A stretch of DNA of 13,271 nt, taken from assembly GCA_041624375.1 (NCBI GenBank), contig JBFJVD010000058.1:1-13271 (forward strand), written 5' to 3'. Source of the DNA: JBFJVD01 sp041624375 (GTDB taxonomy: Bacteria > Chloroflexota > Anaerolineae > Anaerolineales > E44-bin32). This document shows, piece by piece, positions 12,991 to 13,271 of this stretch; position 1 is the stretch's first letter; each line of letters begins with the position of its first letter. The notes below the pieces were generated by a model that saw nothing but the letters and a program-made list of their open reading frames with translations, was not told the DNA's origin and made no database searches. Position numbers and translations under genes: made by a program.

Positions 12991-13271
12991 ATGACGGACC
13001 GAGCGATCGACGATCAGGTCAGCCTCTTGATGCAGGGCACCGAGTACGGCGACGACGAGCTCAAGCGCTCCATGGCGGCGGAGATCAGGCAGCGCCTGAA
13101 AGAGACCCAGGCCGAGGGCCGACCCCTCCGGGTCTACTGCGGATTTGATCCCAGGACAGCCGATCTACACATTGGCCACACGGTGCCGATCCGGAAGCTG
13201 CGCCAATTTCAGGAGCTCGGGCATGAGGTCTACTTTGTGATTGGGCGCTTCACTGCGCTGATTGGCGATCC
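12991..13271 (+). CDS. tyrS: Tyrosyl-tRNA synthetase, N-terminal part
   Basis: Class I synthetase that charges tRNA-Tyr. The first 93 codons plus two bases are visible; the gene continues past the window. The N-terminus is a helical lead-in (about 1-45), then the catalytic Rossmann fold begins: LRVYCGFDPRTADLHIGHTV with the class I HIGH motif intact, followed by IRKLRQFQELGHEVYFVIG and FTALIGDP. The combination YCGFDPxxxDLHIGH plus KLRQFQxLGH fits the longer TyrRS subgroup (around 400 aa), better than TrpRS, though the rest of the protein would confirm it. ATG 12991 has AGGAGGAG (12978-12985) 5 nt upstream, one of the strongest ribosome binding sites in the window. Expression probably depends on the leader attenuator directly upstream. 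Confidence 0.93.
   Translation, partial: MTDRAIDDQVSLLMQGTEYGDDELKRSMAAEIRQRLKETQAEGRPLRVYCGFDPRTADLHIGHTVPIRKLRQFQELGHEVYFVIGRFTALIGD

Overview
The window looks like ordinary chromosome from a GC-rich, probably uncultivated bacterium. I infer Chloroflexota (Anaerolineae-like) from three things: a large baseplate J-like membrane protein between alaS and ruvX, a compact RpoD of about 420 residues, and a GAF-type NarL-family sensor kinase. This rests on recalled family resemblance and no search was run. I see no rRNA, tRNA, CRISPR array, insertion sequence or phage module.

Layout. Positions 1-1254 (+) hold most of a pyrimidine-nucleoside phosphorylase gene, cut at its 5' end by the window edge. 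Four genes follow on the minus strand. A GAF histidine kinase (4653 to 3472) and a LuxR/NarL-type response regulator (3475 to 2831) overlap by 4 nt and form one two-component operon. After about 410 nt with no convincing gene come an NAD(P)H-dependent FMN reductase-like flavoprotein (2418 to 1828) and a small deazaflavin/F420-type nitroreductase-family protein (1664 to 1299). A 356-nt divergent intergenic region separates the kinase from rpoD (5010-6278, +). It carries a near-consensus promoter for rpoD and an extended -10 for the kinase. rpoD ends at a strong intrinsic terminator.

Positions 12139 down to 6365 (minus strand) form a compact four-gene run: alaS, a baseplate J-like single-pass membrane protein, ruvX and mltG. 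The last three are closely packed or overlapping, and ruvX seems to start at a CTG codon inside a CTGA stop/start overlap. The alaS-ruvX-mltG order resembles the conserved alaS-yrrK-yrrL cluster of Firmicutes, with the membrane protein as an addition. alaS fires divergently from a small two-TM protein with a PH-like domain (12245-12790, +), whose GTG start lies where its transcript should begin. At the right edge is the 5' end of tyrS (12991 onward, +). A terminator hairpin sits immediately upstream of the tyrS ribosome binding site, so the roughly 200-nt leader is probably an attenuator. Part of it resembles a degenerate T-box.

Functionally the region combines housekeeping (transcription initiation, tRNA charging, Holliday-junction/rRNA processing nuclease, peptidoglycan termination, pyrimidine salvage) with one sensory operon and two small redox genes. 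I find no clear novel multi-gene system. The best leads are the tyrS leader, the membrane protein coupled to ruvX, the CTG start, and the cysteines in the kinase GAF domain.
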